Virus record (IMG/VR): IMGVR_UViG_3300032334_002673 | Coordinates: 1 to 28,191 of that record | Direction: 5' to 3' (one strand) | Length of the DNA stretch: 28,191 nucleotides | DNA from: a virus | Shown here: positions 12,565 through 20,744 of the stretch, piece by piece | How the letters are laid out: every line of letters starts with the position of its first letter | Numbering within the stretch: the stretch's first letter is position 1 | Notes under the pieces: model-generated | Seen by the model: the letters and a program-made list of their open reading frames with translations, nothing else | Databases searched by the model: none | Told to the model about the DNA's origin: nothing | Position numbers and translations under genes: made by a program

Positions 12565-13452
12565 GTGAAAAAAGATTTAGCTCCTTTAAGAAATGTTCTC
12601 CAATGGAAAAAGCCATGGGAAGGCAACTGTAGAGTTAAGCCATGGGAATATAAAATAACTGCTGTGGTTCCTTGTTTAGATACATTTGAACAACTAGAAA
12701 TTTGTGTAAATCTTTTAAGGCTACAAACAGAAAAGCCCTACATAATTGTCATTGATACAGGTAGTTGCGAAGAAGAATATAAAAAAATAGAAAATCTTAG
12801 AGACGAAGACTTAGAAGTTCATTGTCTTAGGTTGAATGGTGTTCTGCATCCTTCTGATTTCCCAGCTATTGCTATGGATTTAGCATTTAGTGCTTGTAGG
12901 ACCGAGTATCTATTTGCCACACACGCAGACTGTTTTTTAAGAAATAAAAACTTTTTGCAAGAATTAATTGATTTATGTATTAATTATTCTCCTGTAGTAG
13001 GCTATGAAATTAGTCCTAGGCTGCATGAGGATTGGCACGGGATGGTATCACACACAGCAACTATGTACCACATGCCAACAATGGACAGAATAGGTTATGG
13101 CTGGAGTTTAAGAAGGTTATCAAATTACTACAATATTAAAGACTATAGTCCCTCGCCAGGCAGGCCCGGTTGGCCGGACACAGAGATTTTAGGCAACTAC
13201 ATTCTTAGAAAGAATAATATTAAACCTCATTTAATAGGTGGAGAACCAAATTTTAAAAGAAAAATAGATGATAACATAGACCATTTTCGTAGTTTCACTA
13301 GTGGTAAATTATACAGTCAACCACACTATGAAAAAGCAAAAGATTGGTATCTTGATGCTAGAAACCAAGCTCTTCAAAGGATAGAGAATTGGCAACGTGA
13401 AGAAGAATATAATTTAAAGTTTAAGGAGCTTGATGTCAACAGAATATCTTAA
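12565..13452 (+). CDS. Glycosyltransferase-like protein, GT-A fold
   Basis: The start is GTG 12565 after ATAGGGTAAAAA. The 295-residue protein shows a GT2-like start ITAVVPCLDTFEQLEICVNLL at residues 31-51, read in two parts, then IIVIDTGSCEEEY (60-72) and LFATHADCFL (116-125). D122 of H-A-D is in the metal-binding position. Later there are aromatic and Trp-rich stretches (EDWHGMVSH, SPGRPGWPDTEI, IGGEPNFKRKIDDNIDHFRS) that often form acceptor sites. The substrate is unknown. It overlaps the late sigma gene by 20 nt, so both are probably coexpressed. Confidence 0.7.
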   Translation: MKKDLAPLRNVLQWKKPWEGNCRVKPWEYKITAVVPCLDTFEQLEICVNLLRLQTEKPYIIVIDTGSCEEEYKKIENLRDEDLEVHCLRLNGVLHPSDFPAIAMDLAFSACRTEYLFATHADCFLRNKNFLQELIDLCINYSPVVGYEISPRLHEDWHGMVSHTATMYHMPTMDRIGYGWSLRRLSNYYNIKDYSPSPGRPGWPDTEILGNYILRKNNIKPHLIGGEPNFKRKIDDNIDHFRSFTSGKLYSQPHYEKAKDWYLDARNQALQRIENWQREEEYNLKFKELDVNRIS

Positions 13453-13981
13453 TAACAAAACATTCGAGAGGTTAATTGTTAAATTTCAAAGTTCCAAGAG
13501 GGAAAAGCTAAAGTACCAACTATTAGTCGAAGATATAAAACAGACTGAAATACGTACTATTAAAAGAGAAAAATACAAAAAGCCAGAACCATGGTTTAAT
13601 GTAGAAAAAAAATATACTATACTTAACCTAAACTATCAGGATGTTCAAAAAGAACTAGCAATAGCATTTTATACACTGTCCGAAAACATCGTAAGGTACG
13701 CCAAATTTAATTTAATAGATCAAGATGATGCAATACAAGAAGGTGTAATGATCTGCTTCGAAAAAATAGATAGATTCGACCCACAGAAGGGCAAAGCTTT
13801 TAATTATATGACAACATGTATTTTAAATCATTTTAGACAAATGTATAGGACTGCTAGAAATTACAATGAACTTAAAAAGAAATATTTAAATTTTGTTCAA
13901 ATGCAGTTTGACAAACAACTTTCTATTAATAGCAATAAAAAAGGTATATACAAAAAACATAATATATCATCTGATGCTTGA
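13433..13981 (+). CDS. 55: Late-transcription sigma factor, T4 gp55-like
   Basis: I choose ATG 13433, with TTAAGGAGCTTG upstream, over an in-frame TTG at 13430. The 182-residue length matches T4 gp55 (185 aa). The region at about 68-140 is sigma region 2-like: LAIAFYTLSENIVRYAKF, QDDAIQEGVMICFEKIDRFDP and KAFNYMTTCILNHFRQMYRTARNY (each in parts). This is the segment that contacts the RNA polymerase clamp and the -10 element. gp55 recognises TATAAATA, and an exact copy exists at 3592. The basic N-terminus and C-terminus fit DNA contact. It lies downstream of a glycosyltransferase gene and before a small conserved gene. Confidence 0.8.
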   Translation: MSTEYLNNKTFERLIVKFQSSKREKLKYQLLVEDIKQTEIRTIKREKYKKPEPWFNVEKKYTILNLNYQDVQKELAIAFYTLSENIVRYAKFNLIDQDDAIQEGVMICFEKIDRFDPQKGKAFNYMTTCILNHFRQMYRTARNYNELKKKYLNFVQMQFDKQLSINSNKKGIYKKHNISSDA

Positions 13982-14036
13982 TAATCTTATTCTTTTGTCT
14001 ATAATTTAGATAGAAATAAATGGAGATACTATTTAA

Positions 14037-14288
14037 ATGAAGAAAGACATATTTGAACAATTTGAGAATCAAGAATTAATACAAAAGCTTATAGACAATG
14101 GATATGGGAGCCTTGTAGACGCTTTTTTATCAAACGACAACAAGGTCTATACGAAAAAAGGTAGGTTGAATAAGAGTGGAGCTTGTAGGGTTTTAAAATG
14201 CAAACCCAAAGATTTAGAAGATGCAATACTTGCTTGTCAAGATTTACTAAAAAAAGAACTTTCTTTGGAAGAAGAGAAAGAAGACTAG
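14037..14288 (+). CDS. Small conserved phage protein (83 aa)
   Basis: ATG 14037 follows a GGAG 12 nt away. The protein reads MKKDIFEQFENQELIQKL, a VYTKKGRLNKSGACRVL core (residues 37-53), then CKPKDLEDAILACQDLLKKE and an acidic end (EEEKED). The GRLNKSG core looks like a helix-turn-helix-type or nucleotide-contact module and appears conserved among phages I recall, but without known function. It sits 55 nt after the gp55-like gene, and its stop overlaps the convergent tail tube gene by 4 nt. A transcription accessory role is a guess. Confidence 0.55.
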   Translation: MKKDIFEQFENQELIQKLIDNGYGSLVDAFLSNDNKVYTKKGRLNKSGACRVLKCKPKDLEDAILACQDLLKKELSLEEEKED

Positions 14289-14812
14289 GCAGGAAGTATG
14301 TAAGCACGGTCATATCTAATTGTCAGGTCACAAGTCACCAGCTCACTTCCTGACATATCCAATTCGCCAAATTCTATGTTTTGAGGCCAAGCATTTTCAA
14401 AAATCCAAGTTTCTATTATTTCACCACAACCATCATATAGCTCTAGTCTTGCTTCTTTTTTAAACCCGTCACAGGATGGAACATAAGTTTCACCTTGTGG
14501 ATCATAAATTCCTTTTAGCCATTCAAAAACAGGATGAAGAGGTTTTTTTATATCATATAGGGAAATTGTAATGGGTTTCCACTCAGGTTTACCGGGAAAA
14601 TATATTGTTTCGTTTATATGCTGAGCTTCCAACTCTTTAAATGATATGGATGGCCTAGCTCCTTTATAGGGTGGCAATGCATTTACTTTATCTTGTGGGC
14701 TACTTTGGTCTCCCATGACTTCATCTATACTAAACAACCATCTATTTTTTCTTTTAAAACATACTGTATCACTCTCTAAACCGAAGTCAAAACCCATATT
14801 ATCTCGTGCCAT
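14285..14812 (-). CDS. Tail tube protein paralogue 2, T4 gp19-like
   Basis: The 175-residue protein starts at ATG 14812 behind ATGGAGAATT. It matches the gp19 pattern: CFKRKNRWLFSIDEV at 18-32, RPSISFKELEAQHINET, WKPITISLYDI, ARLELYDGCGEIIETWIFEN, and WPQNIEFGELDMSGSELVTCDLTIRYD in pieces to the end. The same blocks occur in the 14897-15535 gene, so the two are paralogues. gp19 hexamers stack to form the inner tube of the contractile tail. It lies beyond a predicted terminator from the first tube gene, so it may be made at lower level, perhaps as a specialised ring or cap. Length is close to T4 gp19 (163 aa). Confidence 0.75.
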   Translation of the reverse strand: MARDNMGFDFGLESDTVCFKRKNRWLFSIDEVMGDQSSPQDKVNALPPYKGARPSISFKELEAQHINETIYFPGKPEWKPITISLYDIKKPLHPVFEWLKGIYDPQGETYVPSCDGFKKEARLELYDGCGEIIETWIFENAWPQNIEFGELDMSGSELVTCDLTIRYDRAYILPA

Positions 14813-14828
14813 AATTCTCCATTTAAAT

Positions 14829-14870
14829 AAAAAAACCTTGTACCAAATATATTAGTATTTAGTACAAGGT
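14829..14870 (-). terminator. Rho-independent terminator after tail tube gene 1
   Basis: The arms GTACAAGGT (14862-14870) and ACCTTGTAC (14835-14843) form a 9-bp perfect stem. It can extend with AAATA/TATTT around a short loop. On the minus strand the hairpin is followed by seven T (plus-strand A 14829-14835). It sits between the two tail tube genes and would reduce read-through into the second. Confidence 0.8.
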
Positions 14871-14896
14871 CTTTATTTAAAATAAAACGTAAATTA

Positions 14897-15535
14897 TTAC
14901 TTTGTGCAACCGTCGCAGCAAGGATTGACAGAACCGCTGCAGAAACCAGTCCACTTGACTTCACTGTATCTTAGTGTGAGTTCGATTGTTACCTCTTCTG
15001 AAGAAGAGTAATCTAGTTCACCGAAGTTTACAGCTTGTGGCCACACACGATCTAGCTGCCAATTTTCTAAGTTATTTCCGCAACCGTCGTATAGGTCAAG
15101 GAACGCAGTTGCGGAGTAACCACCACCATTACCCGATCTTCCACCACCGCCACGTTGGCCGGGGAGTGAAGATTGTGAGTAAGGTACTCCGTTGTTTGTA
15201 AAGTTGTATGTTGTTGCAAGCCAACTGTACAAAGCTGTAACTCCGTCTCTCGAATCATTTCCTGAAAGGTCATAAAGGGTAACTGTAATTGTTTCCCAGC
15301 TAGCTTTACCTGGAATCCACATCTTTGAATTCAAGAAATTAATTTCTGTTTCTTCAATTGTTAGATTTGGTCTTGAGGCTAGCTTGACGAAGTATGGAGG
15401 GATTTTGCCAGCATTGCAGTTTGTCTCAATGGATAGCGTCCATCTATACTTCCTCTTAAAGAGCACATTATTTCCACCTAGGACATCCATACCCATGTCC
15501 TGTAGGTTTGATTGCTTTTGATAATTATTGGGCAT
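14897..15535 (-). CDS. 19: Tail tube protein paralogue 1, T4 gp19-like
   Basis: The 212-residue protein starts at ATG 15535 with AAAGGAG upstream. Shared gp19 blocks: VLFKRKYRWTLSIET at 24-38, RPNLTIEETEINFLNSK, SWETITVTLYDL, FLDLYDGCGNNLENWQL, VWPQAVNFGELDYSSSEEVTIELTLRYS in parts. Compared with paralogue 2 it has an insertion at about 112-141 that is Gly-rich (GGGGRSGNGGG), and a Cys-rich tail (C199, C206, C207, C210). It lies directly after the sheath gene, the usual place for gp19, and is followed by a terminator, so it is probably the major tube protein. Confidence 0.8.
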   Translation of the reverse strand: MPNNYQKQSNLQDMGMDVLGGNNVLFKRKYRWTLSIETNCNAGKIPPYFVKLASRPNLTIEETEINFLNSKMWIPGKASWETITVTLYDLSGNDSRDGVTALYSWLATTYNFTNNGVPYSQSSLPGQRGGGGRSGNGGGYSATAFLDLYDGCGNNLENWQLDRVWPQAVNFGELDYSSSEEVTIELTLRYSEVKWTGFCSGSVNPCCDGCTK

Positions 15536-15569
15536 GTTTTAATTCTCCTTTGTCTTTTTTACTTTTTTG

Positions 15570-17990
15570 TTAGAAGGTTGAGTCTGCTGTTTCTGTGAAG
15601 CTTCCTGTTCTATGAATCGAGAATTCAATGAACATAAATTCCACTGCACGGGTTGGCTGCACACCAATTTGTGCTCTAAATTCATTTCTGTCGATCACAT
15701 CAGGTGTGTTCAACTCTGCATCAGCCTTGACAAAGTAGTCATGCAAGCCTCTTCCCTTTTTGACTTCTTCAAGAATACCAGCACATATAGCACTGAATCT
15801 TCTTTGGAATACATCGTCATTTGGGTCGAACAACAGAGTTCTGACAGCAGACCTGATTCTCTTTTCTAAGTAGAACATTAACCTTCTAACGTTTACACGG
15901 TCTAGAGCCGTTGGTCTTCTTTGTAGTGTCTTCTGACCCCAAACTAGGTATCCATCAACGTCAACGTAGCTAACGATAGGATTAATGCAATTTCTGTTTC
16001 CGTACATCAAATCACGTTCGGCCAATGTGGGGCGATCATAGACGTCAAGGACGCCCGGAACGATACCACGATTTAGACCGGCTGGAGCAAACCAAGGTTT
16101 AGACAAGAAGTCACTTCTTGCAATAACAGCCATAACAGAGCCAGATGGTGGAACCCAAACGTCAACACGATTGAAGTTGTCACGAATCTTGACCCAAGGC
16201 CAGTAAAGTGCACCAAAGTCCGAATCAAACCTGATAAGGTTGAGAGGATGGGCACCATTCTGCCAAGCTATTATTTCTTTAACGGTTAATCCAAATGGGG
16301 CATCTACTATAGCCAAGCAATCTTGTCTATAATTCTGGCAGAAATCCAACATAGCAGTAACAACTGATGTGCTGGAATGTCCAGGAACAGCTATTAGATC
16401 TATGTCAATTTGTTCTGGTTCACTTAGAACATATAGTCCTGTTGAACCTACTGGACTGCCAATTAGCAACTCGTCTTGCTTGTCTGGATCAGCTGGAATT
16501 CCGTCTGATCCCATCTGTGCATCACCCAAGTTATAGGTGCCAGCAGCTGGACCGGCTGTTACATCATCATTGTTTATTGCTCTGACATAGTCAGAAGCAA
16601 GTGAAAGATAGGTTTCAACATAATAAGAACTTGTGCTATCTTTGGTTAGTTGACCCCAGCTTTCTACCTGAACTCCGTTGTTGTACACAGCGAGAGAAAA
16701 GTGGTTTTCACGGATGTCATTTGTTATTACAACTGAAGTTTGATTTCCGTCAATACCAGCTGAATCAGCTGCAAGCGTAAATGTAACTTCTCCTGTTGTA
16801 TTATCAGCACCTGTTACTAATCCGTAGCTTGCTGTTGAAACTGCGTCAGCAGCACCTTCGGTGGTCACACCAGACTTTGTTGTCGTGGGTAGTCCGAAAA
16901 CAGTCTCGGCAGTGCTTGAATTTTTAACTCTAATTCTCGAATCAGCACCAGTTGCAAGAGTCTTAAATACTAAGCTGTTGCCAGAGGCTGAAGCTTCCCA
17001 TCCACCTGGAAGGTCGCCGCCCTCTTCATAACGAAGAGCATTCACAGCGTCAACAATACCAGCTATGGCTACTACAGGTGTGCCATCAAGATTTAAAGCT
17101 GTGTTTAGGTCAATTGTTTGTACAACACCATCTATTGTGACATTGTCTGTTCCGTCGAGAACAAGCTCAAGAGTCCAATCGGATGTATTTGGAAGAGTAT
17201 ACTCACCAGCATTACCGCTTGATGGATACTTTGAATTAGTTCCAGTAACAACTGCTTGTTCCATTCCAGTGGCCAAACCAGTTATGTTTCCACCAATACC
17301 GGTGGGTCCATATATGGCATTTTGAACAGACACTAACTCGATTGAAGCGTTTGGTCCATAGGCCCAAGTTGTTCTCACTCCAATTGGATCATTATCGCTA
17401 TCGCCGTCTACAAAGAACTCGATTCCGTCTAGAGTTGTGTCCAACTGAGCATTGAGCTCATCGACAACGTCTACCGAGTTTTTTGATGTTTCGCTAGCTT
17501 CGACCATAAGAGTCTTGGGGCTTAGCTGACCATTTAGCTTGAATCTTACGAAGTAAGCGTCAACTGTGATGTCTCCATCAACGTATGGATTTGGATCAAA
17601 GTCATAAGGTCCATCTGTTACTGATACAATTTGGGCAACAGTGCCAGCAGAAAGAACATCAACTGTAGCAGTTAAAGCTTGTTCATCGCTTACTGGATCG
17701 TCATCGCCAACTCTTACTACGAATAGTTCATTTGCAACTAGTAGATATTGTTGTGCTGCGTAAATTAGGTATGGGTCACCTACATCAGGATGTGGGTTAC
17801 CAAATACTGTCGCCAACTGACGAGCAGTAGAAATCATAACTGGAAGATTAATTGGGCCTTTTGAAGCAAAGCCAACAAGACCCGCACGATGCAAGCTCTG
17901 TTCAGCTGTTACTAGGCTTAAATCTTTTTCTGTAATCCTGACACTAGGACTTATTGTGTTAGAAGGTGGAAATCCTCGTAAAATCGCCAT
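15570..17990 (-). CDS. 18: Tail sheath protein, T4 gp18-like
   Basis: The 806-residue protein starts at ATG 17990 after AAAGGGAGAATAAG. The N-terminus SPSVRITEKDLSLV and AGLVGFASKGPINLP is the sheath N-terminal arm and domain. The middle (about 130-490) is a Thr/Val/Gly-rich protruding insertion. The C-terminal 300 residues contain the contractile core: DLIAVPGHSSTSVVTAMLDFC, WPWVKIRD, VPPSGSVMAVIARSD, INPIVSYVDVDGYLVWGQKTL and RVNVRRLMFYLEKRI, each as a separate stretch. It is longer than T4 gp18 (659 aa), mostly in the insertion. It forms the contractile cylinder around the tube and drives penetration. Confidence 0.9.
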   Translation of the reverse strand: MAILRGFPPSNTISPSVRITEKDLSLVTAEQSLHRAGLVGFASKGPINLPVMISTARQLATVFGNPHPDVGDPYLIYAAQQYLLVANELFVVRVGDDDPVSDEQALTATVDVLSAGTVAQIVSVTDGPYDFDPNPYVDGDITVDAYFVRFKLNGQLSPKTLMVEASETSKNSVDVVDELNAQLDTTLDGIEFFVDGDSDNDPIGVRTTWAYGPNASIELVSVQNAIYGPTGIGGNITGLATGMEQAVVTGTNSKYPSSGNAGEYTLPNTSDWTLELVLDGTDNVTIDGVVQTIDLNTALNLDGTPVVAIAGIVDAVNALRYEEGGDLPGGWEASASGNSLVFKTLATGADSRIRVKNSSTAETVFGLPTTTKSGVTTEGAADAVSTASYGLVTGADNTTGEVTFTLAADSAGIDGNQTSVVITNDIRENHFSLAVYNNGVQVESWGQLTKDSTSSYYVETYLSLASDYVRAINNDDVTAGPAAGTYNLGDAQMGSDGIPADPDKQDELLIGSPVGSTGLYVLSEPEQIDIDLIAVPGHSSTSVVTAMLDFCQNYRQDCLAIVDAPFGLTVKEIIAWQNGAHPLNLIRFDSDFGALYWPWVKIRDNFNRVDVWVPPSGSVMAVIARSDFLSKPWFAPAGLNRGIVPGVLDVYDRPTLAERDLMYGNRNCINPIVSYVDVDGYLVWGQKTLQRRPTALDRVNVRRLMFYLEKRIRSAVRTLLFDPNDDVFQRRFSAICAGILEEVKKGRGLHDYFVKADAELNTPDVIDRNEFRAQIGVQPTRAVEFMFIEFSIHRTGSFTETADSTF

Positions 17991-17994
17991 AGTC

Positions 17995-18213
17995 TTATTC
18001 TCCCTTTGGTACTTTGTTTGTTTGTTTTATCGAAATCAATCCGCTTTTCTCTGCTCTATCTATGTATTCTGTTGATCTTTCTTCTTCAAGAAAAAAAATA
18101 TTTTTTCCAGATCCCATACCGGGAATGTTCAAAGTTGTGAAAGATCGAGGCGCTCTTCTTGATTTAATAACCAATTGGATTGGAAATTTATTTCTGTTCG
18201 TCAATTCTAGCAT
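17995..18213 (-). CDS. Small protein between gp15-like and sheath genes (72 aa)
   Basis: ATG 18213 lies 6 nt inside the end of the gp15-like gene, with AAGGAGTTGGA upstream. The protein is LELTNRNKFPIQLVIKSRR at the start, then TLNIPGMGSGKNIFFLEEER and EYIDRAEKSGLISIKQ. It is alpha/beta and basic at the N-terminus. It is immediately upstream of the sheath gene, suggesting a small tail assembly or completion factor, but no family is recognised. Confidence 0.55.
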   Translation of the reverse strand: MLELTNRNKFPIQLVIKSRRAPRSFTTLNIPGMGSGKNIFFLEEERSTEYIDRAEKSGLISIKQTNKVPKGE

Positions 18214-19199
18214 TCCAACTCCTTAACTGATTGTTCAATACTTTCTAAGACCTTATTAGCCTCTTCTTCAGTAATTCCTTCTACAAACTCAATGCTCGTC
18301 TTTAGCACCGATTTTTTCCTTGCTATAGGTTGTGATATATAAGACTTAGCAGTTATACCAAACTCATATTTTATCACTTTTATAGCACTGTCGCCAGGTT
18401 CTTGGTCAACATTGTTTGCAACACTTTCTATGTTAACAATAATTTCCCAAGGTATACCAGTTACTCTTATATATGCAGCATGACTAAATTTTGTTAAAAT
18501 TTGTTCTAAAATTTGATTCATGTCTTCTTGATACATGGTCCAAGCGGTTATTGTATATCCTACATTTATAGGAATTCCCCGAGCAGTACCAAAAACCGTG
18601 TCTCTATGAAATTTTTCTTTTATTGCAAAACCGGGTTTTCCATCATCTGTTCTATTAAAGTAATTTAAGGCTTTATGATAAGTATATCTTTCTAAATCAT
18701 ATTCTATGCCGGTTTGGGTAATTGCTAACATTGGTAATTTGATTCTATCAACCACCAAAGTTTCGTCTTTTCTTACGTTATCTTGCACTATTGCCGCTAC
18801 TGCTTTTTCTGGGGTGCCTAACATGACTGGTATTGGCCATGCCTTTCCATCTTCATCAATCACTATAACGTTTCTAAACATATCTAATATTGCTTCATCT
18901 GTGCCTCTTATAGATTTAGAATATCTATAAACCACCGTTCTATCTACATTTTCTAGATCATTTACTATGTAACCTCTTTGCATGGGATCACAATCTACCC
19001 TAGAACCAAACCCCGTCTTTTTCATAGTTTGATCTTTAAGCCAATCCAAGGCAGGACCTGTAGGATTTCGTAAATTATCTGGAGAACCGGTTTCACAATA
19101 TTCTGGAGATTTATCTAGATTGACATTGCCCAAAGGACCTTTTGTGTTACACTCATTATAACTTTTTTGTTGGTGGTTTGGGTTATTGGTGCTTGTCAT
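18207..19199 (-). CDS. Tail sheath stabiliser/terminator candidate, T4 gp15-like
   Basis: The open frame extends to 19397, but ATG 19199 has AGAGGAAAAA just upstream and avoids overlap with the divergent gene, so 330 residues is preferred. After a polar N-terminus of about 75 residues come TVVYRYSKSIRGTDEAILDMF, FRNVIVIDEDGKAWPIPVML, RIKLPMLAITQTGIEYDLER, and AYIRVTGIPWEIIVNIE. This order (RxxxxYxxxF, VPVxxG-like strand, LPxxxxxxxxxxYDxxR) resembles gp15 proximal sheath stabilisers, which cap the sheath and tube at the neck. The gene precedes the sheath gene in an operon. Family placement is by pattern only. Confidence 0.5.
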   Translation of the reverse strand: MTSTNNPNHQQKSYNECNTKGPLGNVNLDKSPEYCETGSPDNLRNPTGPALDWLKDQTMKKTGFGSRVDCDPMQRGYIVNDLENVDRTVVYRYSKSIRGTDEAILDMFRNVIVIDEDGKAWPIPVMLGTPEKAVAAIVQDNVRKDETLVVDRIKLPMLAITQTGIEYDLERYTYHKALNYFNRTDDGKPGFAIKEKFHRDTVFGTARGIPINVGYTITAWTMYQEDMNQILEQILTKFSHAAYIRVTGIPWEIIVNIESVANNVDQEPGDSAIKVIKYEFGITAKSYISQPIARKKSVLKTSIEFVEGITEEEANKVLESIEQSVKELEC

Positions 19200-19239
19200 T
19201 TTTTCCTCTATAATATCTAGGATTGTATGAGGGTTTTTT

Positions 19240-20052
19240 ATGGAACATATAAAATTAAAATATAGATCTTTATTTAAAGGACTTTCTCCGAAGCCAATAA
19301 AACTAGAAATTCCCGGTTGGGCAGGAGAACCAAATAAACATACAAATGGAGATATGCCGCAACCGTGGCATTGTCCGCCTTTTATAGAAGCTTCCACATA
19401 TGGTTTAGAACTTTATTACCCATTTGAAACAGAGTGCAGAGTCAAAAATATTAATGACAAAATAATTTTTGATGGAGATTTTAGTAAGGAAAAAGAAAAA
19501 TACGATATTCCGATTCAATTTCCACCTTTTATGTCTTTTGCACCAAATCATTTTGGAATGACCTCCGGAGTAGACATACAGGTGCCAAAAGATTTCATAC
19601 TTAGAACTGAGCCTCATCCGAGATTCTATACAGATTCCACCAACACAGTTCCTTGTTGCATTTCAGGCCATTTACAAACTAATTGGTGGCCAAAAATTTT
19701 TTTTGTTGTTTTTAAAAATCCGATAGAAGGACAAGAACTAATATTTAGAAAATCAGAACCATATGCACAAATTCTTATTCTACCAAGAAAAGCTTATTAT
19801 CAAATCGATGAAATGACCAATCAAGAATCTAATGAAAGAATAATTATTGATAAAAAACTAGAAATTAAGACTCCATATATAATAAGGAATAGTTGGAGAG
19901 ATCATCTTGGGCAACCTTTCGATGACAAATATAAACAACTATCAGTTGCAATCAATAGGCCTATTGATTGCGATATAAAATCTTTTCTAGACAATGTAAA
20001 AAACAATAAAAAATCTAAGGTAAAACGTAAATTACTGTATAGGAAAAAATGA
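19240..20052 (+). CDS. DUF6065-like protein
   Basis: ATG 19240 follows GAGGGTTTTTT. The 270-residue protein has CPPFIEASTYGLELYYP at 45-61, PPFMSFAPNHFGMTSGVDI, then HPRFYTDSTNTVP, HLQTNWWPKIFFVVF and YAQILILPRK. The order of a Gly-Trp/Leu-Tyr-Pro strand, an HPRF-like motif, an NWWP motif and a PxxQxLxxP segment fits my memory of DUF6065, a phage and bacterial family of unknown function. The tail is Lys-rich. It is divergent from the gp15-like gene and followed by a 4-nt overlapping small gene. Function unknown; no enzymatic motif visible. Confidence 0.55.
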   Translation: MEHIKLKYRSLFKGLSPKPIKLEIPGWAGEPNKHTNGDMPQPWHCPPFIEASTYGLELYYPFETECRVKNINDKIIFDGDFSKEKEKYDIPIQFPPFMSFAPNHFGMTSGVDIQVPKDFILRTEPHPRFYTDSTNTVPCCISGHLQTNWWPKIFFVVFKNPIEGQELIFRKSEPYAQILILPRKAYYQIDEMTNQESNERIIIDKKLEIKTPYIIRNSWRDHLGQPFDDKYKQLSVAINRPIDCDIKSFLDNVKNNKKSKVKRKLLYRKK

Positions 20053-20183
20053 AAGCTTATAAAATAAAAAAAAGAACAGAACGATTTAAATGTTTTATTC
20101 CAAGCCCATCTCTTGGCTTCAAAAAGCCCAAGGTTCCTTTTTTCTTTTTTTCAAAAGTGCACCCAGTTAAATTTGAAAAATAA
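20049..20183 (+). CDS. Very small basic protein (44 aa)
   Basis: ATG 20049 overlaps the stop of the DUF6065-like gene by 4 nt. The peptide is strongly basic at the start (MKAYKIKKRTERFK) and ends in FFFFSKVHPVKFEK. A CTTGGC...GCCCAAG hairpin lies within it, followed by T-rich sequence at about 20131-20150, which could instead act as a terminator for the plus-strand cassette. The gene call rests on the overlap. Confidence 0.4.
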   Translation: MKAYKIKKRTERFKCFIPSPSLGFKKPKVPFFFFSKVHPVKFEK

Positions 20184-20192
20184 TTTCATAGA

Positions 20193-20735
20193 TTAGTTAA
20201 TTTTTATCTTTAAATCTGGCTGCTTTTGTGTAACCTTGCCATCGCCCGTAACAACATCTTCTTGAAATCTTTGACAAAGAAGTTCTATTCTAAGAACCCC
20301 CCACATTTTAAACTCACTCAAGTTTCTTTGTACAACCACCCAGTTTTCTTGTAGATGAGGGGTGAATATTCTTGAACCAATTTTGGGAGGATGCCCCAAG
20401 CTTCTTAATACCGATCTATAGTTCAGTTCGAAAGTTACCTCATCAGGTGCATCTATGCCAAATTGATTTAAAACATTTTGTGAAGACATTGGTTCGTAAG
20501 TGCACCATAATTGAATTGGATTATTTGAAAACAATTTATTTCTTGCTTCTAAATATATTGGATCGATCATATCAGGTCTAATGACTACCTCATAATAAAA
20601 TAGAGGAGATCCCCCTCTTTGTATAGACTCTTGGTCCCATAGGTTAAATAAGTCAAACATTGGGTTATTAGGATCGAATTGTTGAGCACTTCCTGACAAA
20701 CTATAGGGTGTACCGTCCTTATTTAATATGGTCAT
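20193..20735 (-). CDS. Virion/neck-type structural protein
   Basis: The 180-residue protein starts at ATG 20735 behind AAAGGATTAAA. Its first residues, MTILNKDGTPYSLS, are shared with the 21211-21846 protein. The core reads VTFELNYRSVLRSLGHPPKIGSRI in parts, then TPHLQENWVVVQRNLSEFKMWGVLRIELLCQRFQED in parts (about 118-156). That segment is strongly patterned and looks like a head-tail connector or neck protein of environmental T4-like phages. It follows the 20745-21173 gene by 10 nt. Exact equivalence to a T4 gene is not established here. Confidence 0.55.
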   Translation of the reverse strand: MTILNKDGTPYSLSGSAQQFDPNNPMFDLFNLWDQESIQRGGSPLFYYEVVIRPDMIDPIYLEARNKLFSNNPIQLWCTYEPMSSQNVLNQFGIDAPDEVTFELNYRSVLRSLGHPPKIGSRIFTPHLQENWVVVQRNLSEFKMWGVLRIELLCQRFQEDVVTGDGKVTQKQPDLKIKIN

Positions 20736-20744
20736 TTTAATCCT

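Noticed and set aside
18207-19397. Longer start of the gp15-like protein at 19397
   Set aside because: The extra 66 residues run through the divergent gene at 19240, and ATG 19199 has a good ribosome site.
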